In this document: piece by piece, positions 55,601-64,000 of the stretch
Numbering within the stretch: position 1 is the stretch's first letter
Layout of the letters: each line of letters begins with the position of its first letter
Assembly: GCA_959347315.1 (NCBI GenBank)
Contig: OY365810.1
Location: 30,246,234 to 30,310,233 of the forward strand
Direction: 5' to 3'
Length of the DNA stretch: 64,000 nucleotides
Source of the DNA: Bimastos eiseni
Lineage: Eukaryota; Annelida; Clitellata; Crassiclitellata; Lumbricidae
The notes under the pieces: generated by a model
The model's database searches: none
What the model was told of the DNA's origin: nothing
Seen by the model: only the letters and a program-made list of their open reading frames with translations
Position numbers and translations under genes: made by a program

Positions 55601-57221
55601 AAAATAATGATAGACGGAGGGTTGCACATTGAATCGTAAAGATATTTTAGGAGTTAGGCCCACGACCAGGAGCCTATTTTTTATTGGATACGAGAGGTAA
55701 CGAGAAGCCAGTGTAGGACGTCAGTCATGTAGGTAGAAATGTGGGAGTCGCGAGGGAGACGAACAATATGCCAAATATTGTCAAGAGTCATTCATTTATC
55801 GTAGCTTCTAATTATCGGGAAGCCTTTAGGTTTTATTAAAATTTCTTACAAGGATGTCTGTCAATGCATCACTATGTCATGATGACGTTTATCTAAACGA
55901 TCTGAATGATAACAATGACGCAAGCGATGACGATCTCTAGACTCCGAATAGATTGTAATCCGACGGATAATTGTACGGTTGGTGTAAGTCTATACGTTGT
56001 TCCGTTTCTTTGTATGAAGGGAATCTTCATATTCTACGTCGTCCAATACGAGCCTCTTGTCTACATGAACTACAGATATCCGTGGTGGGGAGAGATGATT
56101 GGCTGGTGTATGACGATGTCATCTGTACTCGTCATCCCAGGATACGCCATCTTCATTTTCATCAAAACCAAAGGAACAATGGCAGAGGTAAAATCATTGG
56201 CCTCAGCAAGAAAGCAGTCAGAGTTCGTGTGGACATGGCCTTAGCTTTGAAGTGCCTTGAGCACAAATTTTGAATTCCATGGCTTTGGTATTTATGTGTA
56301 TGTGGCTCATCTTGGCCTCGATTAGATTACATGGGCCTCGATTGGATTATCTGGGCCTCAATTAGATAATCTTGGCCTCGAGTAGATGATCTTGGCCTCA
56401 ATTGGATGATCTAAGCCTCGATTAGATGATCTGGGCCTCAATTAGACAATCTTGGCCTCGATTAGATGACCTGTTGGTTATCAGTTGTCATACATGTATG
56501 CTAAGGCAGACGAAAATCGTCTATAACATTCTATATTCAAGACTGAATCTCATTGCTAGTGTTAGATATTAATCTTTCTCTTTGTCCAAACCAATGAGGC
56601 ATTTAACCGAGATGACCGATTTCAGCGTCTAACTATTATATGTTTGGTGTATTTTTCGTTAAATCAATCGACATTGACAAATCGCATTATATGCTGGTAA
56701 GAGATGATAACAAGTTTATCAGAATCGAATAGAACTGTATGGTAGCCTAGAACGCGCCAACCTGAACAGCTGCTCATTTTACTAACTCTACCTAGCGAAA
56801 AGAAGGATTAGTCAACCTTATTGGGCTTTCTGATATCGAACCGACGTCCAACTAATCTTTGTCCCAGCGTGTTACACTCAACCATCTTCCCGACCCAGGT
56901 ATACAGCTGATCTAAGGAACCGATTATTTATTTATTTATTTATTTATAAGAAGCATTTGTATAGCGCCCCTTCAAGAACATCTACCCAAGTCTGCAAAAT
57001 TGGACGGTCTTCAGGTTGGCATAGAACACAGTGTGTTGCAATTAGACACTAGACAAAGAGCGACAGAGATGGATCCCATTCCAGGCTTAAATATTTTTCA
57101 TTGTTTTGCCTGCTTTCAGCGAGTGAAGTTGCTTTTTCGTCCTGACGTTGACGAACCAGTGAAGCGGAATCTGCTGTCAATCAAGAACCCAGACAATCAA
57201 ATGGCTGCAACTCCTGTATAA
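29014..57221 (+). CDS. SLC6A1: SLC6 sodium/chloride-dependent transporter, GABA transporter type
   Basis: Exons 29014-29272, 47531-47662, 48385-48655, 49252-49384, 49871-50005, 50879-50982, 52093-52217, 52883-52995, 53514-53645, 54237-54339, 55028-55128, 56020-56187 and 57120-57221 join in phase at GT-AG sites (1878 bases, 625 residues, normal family length). Plasma-membrane symporter with twelve expected helices. TM1 carries [18 protein letters not shown] (70-87); TM3 has LNIYYIV (143-149), whose tyrosine binds substrate in GAT1. The large extracellular loop has cysteines 171 and 180 and four N-glycosylation sites (188, 192, 200, 203). TM8 has [15 protein letters not shown] (from 420), with the sodium-site D422 and S423. 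[15 protein letters not shown] and YGVNRFYE resemble GAT1 most closely, although CYKNGGG is shared with other GAT, taurine and creatine members, so the substrate is inferred. It ends in ATPV, a class I PDZ-ligand form. If exon 12 is not spliced, translation stops at 56244. Confidence 0.93.
30920..31205. repeat. TTCA/TTCG degenerate tetranucleotide repeats
   Basis: Two patches, about 30922-31005 and 31165-31205, are made of ttcattcgttcgttca-like tetranucleotides. Confidence 0.6.
31281..33025. repeat. Dispersed repeat pair in direct orientation
   Basis: Segments 31281-31356 and 32951-33025 align: both contain attattgtc or ctattgtc, then tatttgtcg, agtttt, and a gaac block followed by tagtattgtag or tagtgtattat. 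The family is unknown. Confidence 0.5.
31674..31795. repeat. 21-bp minisatellite, about six copies
   Basis: Units of taggacccatgttcccatg type repeat every 21 bases. Because the unit is a multiple of three, the minus-strand open frame shows a seven-residue repeat ([14 protein letters not shown]). I take this as a repeat artefact rather than a gene. Confidence 0.8.
33800..34322. repeat. Opposed GGA-purine and CCT-pyrimidine arrays
   Basis: A gaggaggaggaa array (33800-33885) is followed about 350 bases later by its strand-complementary type, cctcctcctcc (34226-34322). The two could pair imperfectly as a hairpin or form triplex DNA. Long open frames through them are low-complexity translations. 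Confidence 0.6.
37130..37440. mobile_element. Fragment related to the hAT-like element at 11889-12893
   Basis: It shares with 12388-12675, in the same order and orientation, gactggaaagt or gactggagagt, ctgattcatcaa or ctgattcagtaa, tatgtcagca, atattttaaaatagaa-like and gtgtaggcct blocks, then attcctct. Element termini were not found here. Confidence 0.5.
38054..38362. mobile_element. Short hAT-like MITE in SLC6 intron 1
   Basis: Termini cagaggcgtcta (left) and tagacgcctctg (right) are perfect 12-bp inverted repeats. The flanks gtcgctag (38046-38053) and gtcgaaag (38363-38370) match at six of eight positions, as an eroded 8-bp duplication. The interior has no transposase. Confidence 0.65.
38990..39900. 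repeat. Polypyrimidine array (CTCTGT and CTCT units)
   Basis: About 900 bases of almost pure pyrimidine on the plus strand, mainly ctctctgtct units with an acacac patch near 39612. Both strands give long low-complexity open frames (Ser/Leu-rich or Arg/Glu-rich), which are not genes. Homopyrimidine runs of this length can adopt triplex structure. Confidence 0.85.
40829..40861. repeat. TTCTA-type pentanucleotide repeat
   Basis: A short run of ttctatttta and ttctatt units in intron 1. Confidence 0.6.
41301..41500. other. Assembly gap, 200 N
   Basis: Exactly 200 unresolved bases. The right edge opens directly into a gggagagagag purine array (41501-41605), so the gap probably results from a hard-to-sequence repeat and its true length is unknown. 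Open frames crossing it are meaningless. Confidence 0.95.
42600..42842 (+). mobile_element. LINE/SINE 3' end with ACATT tail
   Basis: The 3' part (42735-42842), with agcgccagtgaataagctgg and a final gatttacattacattacatt, aligns with 52783-52882 and, more weakly, with 24035-24140 and 44640-44770. The upstream part resembles the degraded 3' region near 23930-24035. Same orientation as the other copies. Confidence 0.6.
43653..44071. repeat. Minisatellite, about 36-bp unit, around ten copies
   Basis: Units contain ttcatttggtaggttggttg and gggtcaaggttg, repeating every 36 to 40 bases with variants. It lies in SLC6 intron 1. Confidence 0.85.
44575..44632. repeat. Short tandem repeat, agtagaaaaac unit
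   Basis: Five or so units of about 11 bases (cagtagaaaaa) directly precede the retroelement 3' end at 44640. Confidence 0.6.
44640..44873 (+). mobile_element. Retroelement 3' ends with ACATT tails, two adjacent
   Basis: The first (44640-44770) has accggcgaataagctcgtct and gatttgcattacatgac, matching the family at 42735 and 52783. The second (44835-44873) is aaggcgctatataaatgctc followed by gattacattacattac, the 3' signature of L2-like LINEs and the SINEs that borrow their tails. Confidence 0.55.
45195..45420. repeat. CAGA/CTGT tetranucleotide repeats, opposed
   Basis: A ctgtctgt patch (45210-45240), a cagacagaca patch (45246-45315) and another ctgtctgt patch (45365-45415) lie close together, so imperfect hairpins are possible. 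Confidence 0.6.
46475..46570. repeat. Trinucleotide repeats (CAT, CAG, CGT)
   Basis: A composite microsatellite: catcatcat, then about nine cag units (46514-46541), then cgtcgtcgt and catcatcat. It is intronic; the alanine and serine runs in open frames here are artefacts. Confidence 0.8.
47455..47604 (+). repeat. 114-bp offset duplication across the SLC6 exon 2 acceptor
   Basis: Thirty-six identical bases (from gcgggaattccgatg to tggcgctc) occur at 47455-47490, in the intron, and at 47569-47604, inside exon 2. The offset of 114 bases is a multiple of three. The frame is open from the intronic copy through the acceptor into exon 2, so skipping the splice would insert a second copy of [11 protein letters not shown]. 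Confidence 0.85.
47896..48251. mobile_element. Probable hAT-like MITE in SLC6 intron 2
   Basis: The left end caatgctccctctaa and the reverse complement of the right end caatgttacctctaa agree at 13 of 15 bases. Inside both ends lie gtgtgcgcaa or gtgtgcacag motifs. An 8-bp target duplication is not clear, so the boundaries could shift by a few bases. Confidence 0.5.
48812..48920. repeat. CAGT/CAAT-type tetranucleotide repeat
   Basis: Degenerate cagtcagtcaatcagt units in SLC6 intron 3. Confidence 0.65.
49688..49812. repeat. CATC tetranucleotide repeat
   Basis: Degenerate catccatccgtcc units in SLC6 intron 4, about 60 bases before the exon 5 acceptor. Confidence 0.75.
50983..52092. other. SLC6 intron 6, no further feature
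   Basis: Intron between exons 6 and 7. Open frames at 51325-51531 and 51479-51844 have no recognisable domain, and no repeat family was identified. Confidence 0.5.
52783..52882 (+). mobile_element. Retroelement 3' end abutting SLC6 exon 8
   Basis: The segment has agcgccgatgaacaagctgg, then gctgagaaattttctgagat, ending in ttacattacattacattgcag. It aligns well with 42735-42842. Its ACATT tail runs straight into the exon 8 acceptor (ag at 52881-52882), so the tail supplies the final intron bases. Confidence 0.65.
52996..54236. other. SLC6 introns 8 and 9, little structure
   Basis: Introns on either side of exon 9 (53514-53645). Apart from a G-run near 53761-53773 I see no repeat, RNA gene or extra exon. 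Confidence 0.5.
54715..55265. repeat. ATC/GTC-rich degenerate triplet repeats flanking SLC6 exon 11
   Basis: Stretches at about 54715-54945 and 55160-55260 are dominated by atc, gtc and att triplets and flank exon 11 (55028-55128). They may share an origin, but alignment by eye is weak. Confidence 0.55.
55340..55790. repeat. Probable old retroelement segment in SLC6 intron 11
   Basis: The block starts ggcgcttcttacagcac and contains gtaattccacgtaaaagggc. Parallel motifs (ggcgcttcttacag, attcca, aagggcc) occur at 21499-21650, suggesting a dispersed family. Orientation and class were not determined. Confidence 0.4.
56311..56470. repeat. 20-bp minisatellite, about eight copies
   Basis: Units of gggcctcgattagatgatct type repeat every 20 bases in SLC6 intron 12, alternating cga and caa variants. 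Confidence 0.85.
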
Positions 57222-57656
57222 TAGGAAGCAACCACCTGTTGCACGCTACTCGCTAACATTATGGCTATGGACTGACCTGATCCCGTTGAACTTAAGTCCT
57301 GCATTGGACATAGTGTCTGAATCACTGCACATGTGAACAACATAGGCGATGGTTATCTACCACGCCAGCAAAATCTCATAATCACTTAACAGGATAAAAA
57401 TTTAATAACAGTCATAATTTCTCTAATTGACCAGCGCCTCAATTGGAATAATTATCGCCTGAATATACTATAATAAGGATACCATTAGACCAATGCTGCC
57501 CAACCTATTTACACCGCGGGACACCGAATACATTATTCTTGGAAGAACGGACCACAGCAGATAACTCAAAAGCCACGACTAAAATTTATTGAAAATTATT
57601 AGCTGTATTAACATTTTGTACTAATTTTATTATCTAATACTAATATTCAATTATCG

Positions 57657-57675
57657 CATGCATGCATGCATGCCA
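57657..57675. repeat. GCAT tetranucleotide run
   Basis: A short self-complementary gcatgcatgcatgcatgc run. Confidence 0.7.
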
Positions 57676-58494
57676 TGTGTTCACATTATCAAATGATTAG
57701 CATAGTGAAGAACTAATAGCTAAGAAAGTGGATTAGTGACTTAGTCTTTTGTTCATTTTTTACACGAATTACAAAAGTTTAGCGAACTAAAGTGGGTCAC
57801 TTAAAATCCTCACTTTGTACAGCACTGCATTAGACTTTTAACTGAACAGTTGACTCATGGTCGAGTTGAAGATTACAGCACAAAGACCATTTCTGTCTGT
57901 GTATAGGCTACCGTTCAATTGAGTCCCAGTCTTTGACCAATGAAAGATTTCAGTCTAGAGGATTCTATTTGTTGTGGCGTCTGACTCTTGTTAAACTCAG
58001 CTAATTCATCTCTGAATTTTGCGGTTGGCAAGACGCTAGTGGGACGTCTGCGTGAGAAATACTCGGGCACAGTCAGAACTGCGTTTAAGTTAATGAAACT
58101 TATGGACTCAATACATATATAGACCCCTTATATCGCTCAAATTCGCTTTGTTGAAATGACGTTACATTTCTAAATGTAGAATTTTACAATGTGTGCTTTT
58201 TGCACTTGAACGAGATAAATATGTGTACTCACGAGGAGGCATCGTCTGATCGGCCGAAATGTTTTCGATATTGTTTAAATGTTTAGTACTTTGTTATAGG
58301 CAACTTATTATAAAGTCAATCGTCTGTAACCAAACGGCATATGATTATGTGTTTGTTACTGTATAACTTTAGAAGTAGTTTTATATTTGGTTGTTGAATA
58401 CTAAGAGGCGTATTTTAAACACTACTCGTGGCTTTTTCTTGGCGTTTGCTGATGTCTACCATAATTTCATACACAATGTACAATGATATGCACT

Positions 58495-58575
58495 CACTCA
58501 CTCACGCACTCGCTCACTCAGTTACCCACCCACTCATTCTCTCTCTCTCACACACACACACACACGCACACGCAA
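58495..58575. repeat. CACT and CA microsatellite
   Basis: Cactcactcacgcact units followed by ctctct and an acacac run. Confidence 0.75.
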
Positions 58576-59387
58576 ATGATGCATGTATTATCGGGGTCTA
58601 TAAGGCGTTAAAAGAGTCTGTGAATATACATATAATTATTCCTCATCCCACTGTCTACAGTTCATTGACCTCACACAACAATTGGTGAGAGCTTTCAGTT
58701 TGATTCTGTTGTTTGAGCAATGGTGTTCCCCATGAGAAATAATTAATTTGGTAGACAAATAAACTTGATGAGAATAAAATTTTTTGTTACTTTTGCGAAA
58801 GCTATACCAAGAAAATGAATTTTGAAACGTTTAAATACAGTTCAAAACGAGCAGTTTCTTATTTCTTTTCTTTAGATCCAATAATCTGTCTCCGTTATAA
58901 TTTTGCCTTTGGTAAAGACAACCAGCAACATGCTGGATGGTATTAAGACGCAGTAGGCCTGTGCTACACTACCGCCGTTTATAATCACTAATATCTAAAC
59001 GGAAACCACTACTGCAGTTATTGAATTGGAACGTCGGGTAGGCCTATATAATGGGAAATGATACATCAACGAGCCTTTCTGTGTCTGGTCCATGATCTCT
59101 GAACTCTTTCCCTGTGTCTGTCTGTTCTGCCCAGTCACTTATGAGGTTGCTACGTTCTCAAAACTAACCACAATTCGATTTTTGAAATGATACTAAACAG
59201 AATTCCGCTTAAAGACTCGATTCAGGAAAAAGGTGTATGGTTAAGAAACTGTTGGACGAAACCAATATTGATTTCATATAGGCCTACACGTAGAGCCTAT
59301 ATGCGCCCAATGCAATAACATTCTTGTGAAACAGTTGTCAAACACACCCACATCCATATTACCCACACACCCGCGTATAGATAAAAA

Positions 59388-59856
59388 GTTATATATATAT
59401 ATATAAATTATATATGTACATCATACAGTTTATGAAATCGTGATCTGCATCTATGTACATGCAGTGAGCATCTTACAGCTGTAATACTTGATTGGCCATT
59501 TCACTAACGGGTGAACAGGTACAAGAACATTTGTCGTTTATGCATAATTGACAACTCATTAAGTTTCAAACTTCTGTTGTAGAAAATGTAGTCATCGATA
59601 AGAATTTCTACACGTGACAACTCAATGACGCAGACTATTATAAATTCAACCACAGATGTTTAGCACAGGACACAGAAGTCCATAGTATTAATATTTATTA
59701 CCCGTGGAGATATATATATATATATTACATGTGTATAATATATATGTATATATGATATATATGCATACAGTCACACACATAGAAATAATACATATCTAAT
59801 TAACTATTAATATGTATGCATGTGTGTGTGCGCGCGCGTGTGTGTGTGTGTGTGTG

Positions 59857-59885
<29 letters not shown>
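59388..59885. repeat. TA and TG dinucleotide patches
   Basis: TA-rich runs at 59390-59420, 59708-59765 and 59858-59885, plus a gtgtgcgcgcgtgtgt run at 59821-59855. Confidence 0.75.
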
Positions 59886-59892
<7 letters not shown>

Positions 59893-60599
59893 AGGTAAAG
59901 AAGGAGAGAAGTGGGAGGGGAGAGGGTAAGGGAGAGAGAGAACTGAATAAGTGACTTTATTCATATACCACCTTAGCATATTATTTCATTCCATTGTTAG
60001 CTCTTCTTGATATTAAAACGTACTCTAAGACTGTCGATGCTGGTGGGGTGAAGGTACTGTTGCTAGTGATACTGTTACTGTGGAGATGGTGGTAATACTG
60101 CAACTGATAATGGCGATGTGAATAACGACGACTACAACTGCTACCACTATCACCACGAAGCCGATTATGATTCTAGCGCTATGGCAACGACTTTTATTGC
60201 CACTGATAATGATGAGGATGATCGTTAGATGATTATGCGACGACTACACTGATGTCTTTATTCGCATGCATCATACATGTAGGCCTTACAACTTTTTTAA
60301 TTTTTTTGTGTTGGCCTTAATTCGTCATTCAATTCAATTCATCAAGCTCGTTAAGTATACAATTACTAACTAGATTGACTATAATTTCCTTATCAGTGTA
60401 AAAATTTATTCAAATTAATTCAACATCATTGTTATAACAGAGCTTTTGCATAAAGTGCTTCATATCTTTTACTCGTGGAGTGGAGCTCTATAAATGTTTC
60501 GGCACGACAATCGATATAATTATAGGCGATTATTTGACATTAATAAATTAAATAGGTTTATTTTTCATGATATTAGAATGATCATTGGTTGCGTGGTTT

Positions 60600-60843
60600 T
60601 ACCTCTCTCTCTCTGCCTCTCTCCCTCTCTCTCTCTTTGCTTCTCTCTTCCTCTTCCTCTCCTCTTCCCTCCACCTGCCCTCTTTCTCTCTTTGTCTCTT
60701 TCTCTGTCTCTCTCTGTTTCTCTCTCTCTCTCTCTAACTCTCTCTATATCTCTCTCGATCTCTTCCGCTCCTCTTCCATCCACCTCCCCTCTTTCTCTTT
60801 CTGTCTCTTTCTCTGTCTCTCTGTCTCTGTCTCTGTCTCTGTC

Positions 60844-60916
<73 letters not shown>

Positions 60917-60935
60917 CGATCTCTCTCTCCTAATA
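60600..60935. repeat. Polypyrimidine array ending in a TA run
   Basis: About 280 bases of ctctctct and tctgtctctgtc units, then a TA run (60882-60914). Long Ser/Leu or Arg/Glu open frames on both strands are artefacts. Confidence 0.85.
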
Positions 60936-61304
60936 TGAGGCTGACAGTTGAAATCAGACTCATTCTTAAGAGAAATCATCCTTAATTGGCCAATTGATGC
61001 TTTATGAGAAGATGACCCATTTGATCTTTGCCGCTGGTTGTCATCTTGCCATCTTGTCTACATCTCACTAAGTATTGAACCCAATCCTAAGCCAGCAACG
61101 CATGTAGGCCTGTAACTCAACATCTATGACCCACGGGCTAATATCGATCGTGGTTAGCATAGCCATATTAAACCCGTCGACAGCCGCGTGTTTTATGCGT
61201 GTCAAAGCCGCAGTCTGTTTGAACGACGGCGTAGAAAGCGGCGTCAACCGTTTGAAAGAATATGCGCTATATAATTATAACCGGTCTTTCTGCATGAGTT
61301 GAGC

Positions 61305-61671
61305 CAGCCTTTCCTAATCTTTTTTGGCCGTGGAACTCTTTTAATATAAATATTTGTTGGCGGAACCCCGTCCAAAACTATGAACATATTCTGTTGTCGG
61401 TAAAAACGCTTGAGAATTCAGACAACGTATCTGCTTAGGTTTGGATTAGATTAATAACAATACAAATATCGATGACAATGGCATATGAATTCTCTTTCAT
61501 AATTATAAAGTTAATCACAGATGTCAAGCAAAAGCCTCCTGTGAAAAATTCGTATACTATTTATTTTAATTTGTTTAAAGCTTATACTTCGCACTGAAAG
61601 GTTTATGTGGAACCTCTGTTTCCACCTCACGGAACCCAATGGTTCCGCGGAACACAGTTTGGGAAACGCTG
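61305..61671. mobile_element. hAT-like MITE, 367 bp
   Basis: The left end cagcctttcctaatct and the reverse complement of the right end, cagcgtttcccaaact, form the terminal inverted repeat, followed by related gttccgcggaacc or gccgtggaac motifs. The flanks agttgagc (61297-61304) and agttaagc (61672-61679) match at seven of eight bases, as expected for a hAT duplication. There is no transposase. Confidence 0.75.
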
Positions 61672-63867
61672 AGTTAAGCGGTTATTGTAAGAGCTTGAAA
61701 GGTATTGTTACGAAACGAAAAGTGGGAAAGATTGACTGTGTTGTTTTGCTGCACTTGGGATCTCACCAATGAATCGATCTCTTGATGCGTGAATCTTCAA
61801 ACTACATTTAAATTCTATTCTCATCCACGCGTGCCTGGATTTGGTTTACCATCAGGAATGGTTTGATTAACGAAGATATATAATGACCTGGAAATTGGCA
61901 GTCGCTTTTTGGACGGCTTCTGGTACTTATGTCTATTTGTAGTCATGACGTCACCCTGATGTAAGAGCGAACGTGGCTGGAGCTAGATGGGTAGGAATAC
62001 TGGAAGAATAGGTCTAATTCATTTGGAATAGTCAGATGAGGGTTCTGAATACATAGATAGTATGAAAGTAAATCTGCCAAGGGCGTTCGTGTTGCAGGTG
62101 TGGTAAAATTCAAGGATTGGGAGAAGTTAGAATAGGATTATTTCTAACTTAGATGAAAGAGTTGTATAAGTCAATTGCACTCTGAGGTTGGGTTTTATCA
62201 TCTATTTGCAACATACATTAAGATGAATTTGTCCGTGCTCATGCGCAACATAAATCTGGATGACAATGTTCAGGATGAAGAAATCGTAGGAATACGACGA
62301 ACATAAATTATAATAAGTTAAAAACTAACAACTCATCCTTATAGCAAAGGGCCATATAGCTTAACATTTGGAGATAAAAGAGGAAAGTACCAGGCGAAGA
62401 AGGAGTGATTCCAGGCAGGAAGGGAGAGGGACTTCTGCTCTACAGGATCACAGATGGAAAAGAGATTTGGAAAGGAAGTTTTGCTCTCCAACTAGCCCAA
62501 GAGCAATCGAAAGTTTTTATAGTGCCATCGATTTCAATTTCACTGGATGCAGTTACAAAATGTTGATGATTTTCACTTCTAAATGCTTTACTTCTGCCTC
62601 TTTAACTCTTCCTCCTTACTACTTCTTAGTTCTACCACTCTACTTCTACCTCTTTACTTCTACTTCTTTACTTCTACCTTTTAACTTCCACTGGTTACAA
62701 CACACTGGCAAAGTAGGAGGAGTTAGTGGGCCGTTCTCTGATTATTGTCGAAAAGTCATTTTCCAATGCAAGACTTTCTGAGCAATAATCAAAAATCCGC
62801 CGCACACAATTCAGCATCTGTAGACAAATGCGCTAAATAAAACGTAATCGGCCGACGAAATGGCTTCTTTTTCGAGTAGTGCCCGTCTCAAATCTAGAGA
62901 TGACGATGTTAAATGGCCCTCGCAGGCACCAGATGGATACTTCTGTTAACCGGCTGAAGCCAATCCCTAGTACTCAAAGGTAACGCAGACAAACATTTAC
63001 AGGCAACTCAAATCAACGAATAATAATGGTTCTCATAATATTGTCCTCATAACATTGTCCTCAGATGAATGATGGCATGGTCCCAAGAACGATTATTCTC
63101 GGAGTCATGATCCTCCTAAGCCATACGGTCATCAGAGTAAATTGCGGACAAGAGAATAGTCACCAGACTCATTCTATTGTGAGGCAAGGTTCTCATGATC
63201 CTCAGAAGCACGTAATGCGTTTATCCGAATCACAGGCTTCATGTGAACGAGTGGAAGGCTACTAGAACTTAGGCTTACAACTGGGCAACAAATACCCTCC
63301 TTTGAAACTGGATGTAGCTGCGAAACTACAATAAATAGAAATTAAATTCTCTTAACTATTCATACAGGTTCTCTCTTGAGGCACTGAATCTAAGAACCAT
63401 ACCGATAATAGCTAGTTTGCAGTCCAGATACGACACAATACCATAACCTGATCGCGACCTAATTGGCTCATGCTCCAACCTACATACCTCGTATAAAAAC
63501 TCAACTAAATCTCCTCATTACCAGAGATGACAATAGACCTCCTTCTACATTTGTATTCACTGTTCAGACTTAACTATAGTCAATCGCAGATAGTCTATAC
63601 GTCTTTTTCATCAAAACAATGTAGAGACGTTCAGCGTACGATGGTCTTTCCTGCCTGTGCTCTGCTGACAACCGCCTACGACGCTCTACTGAAGAAGGTT
63701 TTATATCCAACGTCGCCTTAAAGTCAAGATGTCGCAAAGCCAGCCAGCCGGAACAGATGCCGCCATTGGCCACTCAGGCGTGCACGCTTTTTATTGCGCA
63801 CACACTGATCGACGTACGCAATGTGTGTACGTCGGTCTATGATCTACGGCTGCGGCGGCGGACCATA

Positions 63868-63922
63868 GATGGATGGATGAATGGATGGATGAGTGGATGG
63901 ATGGATGAATGGATGGATGAGT
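63868..63922. repeat. GGAT tetranucleotide repeat
   Basis: Units of gatggatggatgaatg. Confidence 0.8.
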
Positions 63923-64000
63923 CACCCAGGTGCATCGTAGCCGGCTGCGGCGTTGTGCACAGGTGTTCGAGAAGATTGTATCTAATCGACGTCGCGTGGC

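Larger units (their letters stand above)
57222..64000. other. Downstream flank of SLC6 gene, no gene recognised
   Basis: It presumably begins with the SLC6 3' untranslated region, whose end I cannot place. Near 57493-57530 a hAT-like end fragment (tgctgcccaacctatttaca) occurs without a visible partner. The rest holds the element at 61305-61671, microsatellites, and unique-looking sequence. Open frames at 62368-62781 and 63065-63265 have no recognisable domain. Confidence 0.5.

Noticed and set aside
57493..58080. A second downstream hAT element
   Set aside because: Only one hAT-like end was seen; no partner terminus or 8-bp duplication could be found.
60494..60985. A 163-residue open frame
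   Set aside because: Low-complexity CT and TA repeat translation with no domain.

Overview
This is a eukaryotic, AT-rich, intron-rich window, probably from a marine invertebrate. An echinoderm or related deuterostome is my best guess. The guess rests on the gene families, the short conserved exons in long introns, the load of hAT-like, LINE and SINE debris, and a strongly over-represented palindromic octamer, TAGGCCTA. No prokaryotic feature, CRISPR array or virus was recognised. Three protein-coding genes can be rebuilt exon by exon with GT-AG splice sites and consistent reading phase. Most long open frames in the window are chance frames or low-complexity translations.

Layout: (1) 853-6478, plus strand: NAA10, the catalytic subunit of the NatA N-terminal acetyltransferase, in six recognised coding exons; its usual acidic C-terminal tail was not found. 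(2) 11711-23164, minus strand: a complete MAPKAPK2/3-type p38-activated kinase (ten coding exons, 351 residues), tail-to-tail with NAA10. (3) 29014-57221, plus strand: a complete SLC6 sodium/chloride-coupled transporter, closest in motifs to the GABA transporters (thirteen coding exons, 625 residues). It is head-to-head with the kinase, about 5.8 kb apart, and has an 18.3 kb first intron. The flank from 57222 to 64000 shows no recognisable gene.

Between and inside the genes lie several short elements with hAT-like ends, three of them with good 8-bp target duplications (one nested inside another terminal-inverted-repeat element). There are also LINE 3' ends carrying an (ACATT)n tail, all in plus orientation, a tRNA-derived SINE, foldbacks and a near-perfect 124-bp palindrome, minisatellites, and long polypyrimidine or TA arrays. 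One array borders a 200-base run of N.

The three genes do not form a pathway: they are protein N-terminal acetylation, stress-kinase signalling and neurotransmitter uptake. No previously undescribed biological system is evident. The most interesting points are an SLC6 exon whose splice acceptor is built from a retroelement tail, an in-phase 114-bp repeat spanning the acceptor of SLC6 exon 2, the nested transposons, and the TAGGCCTA excess.
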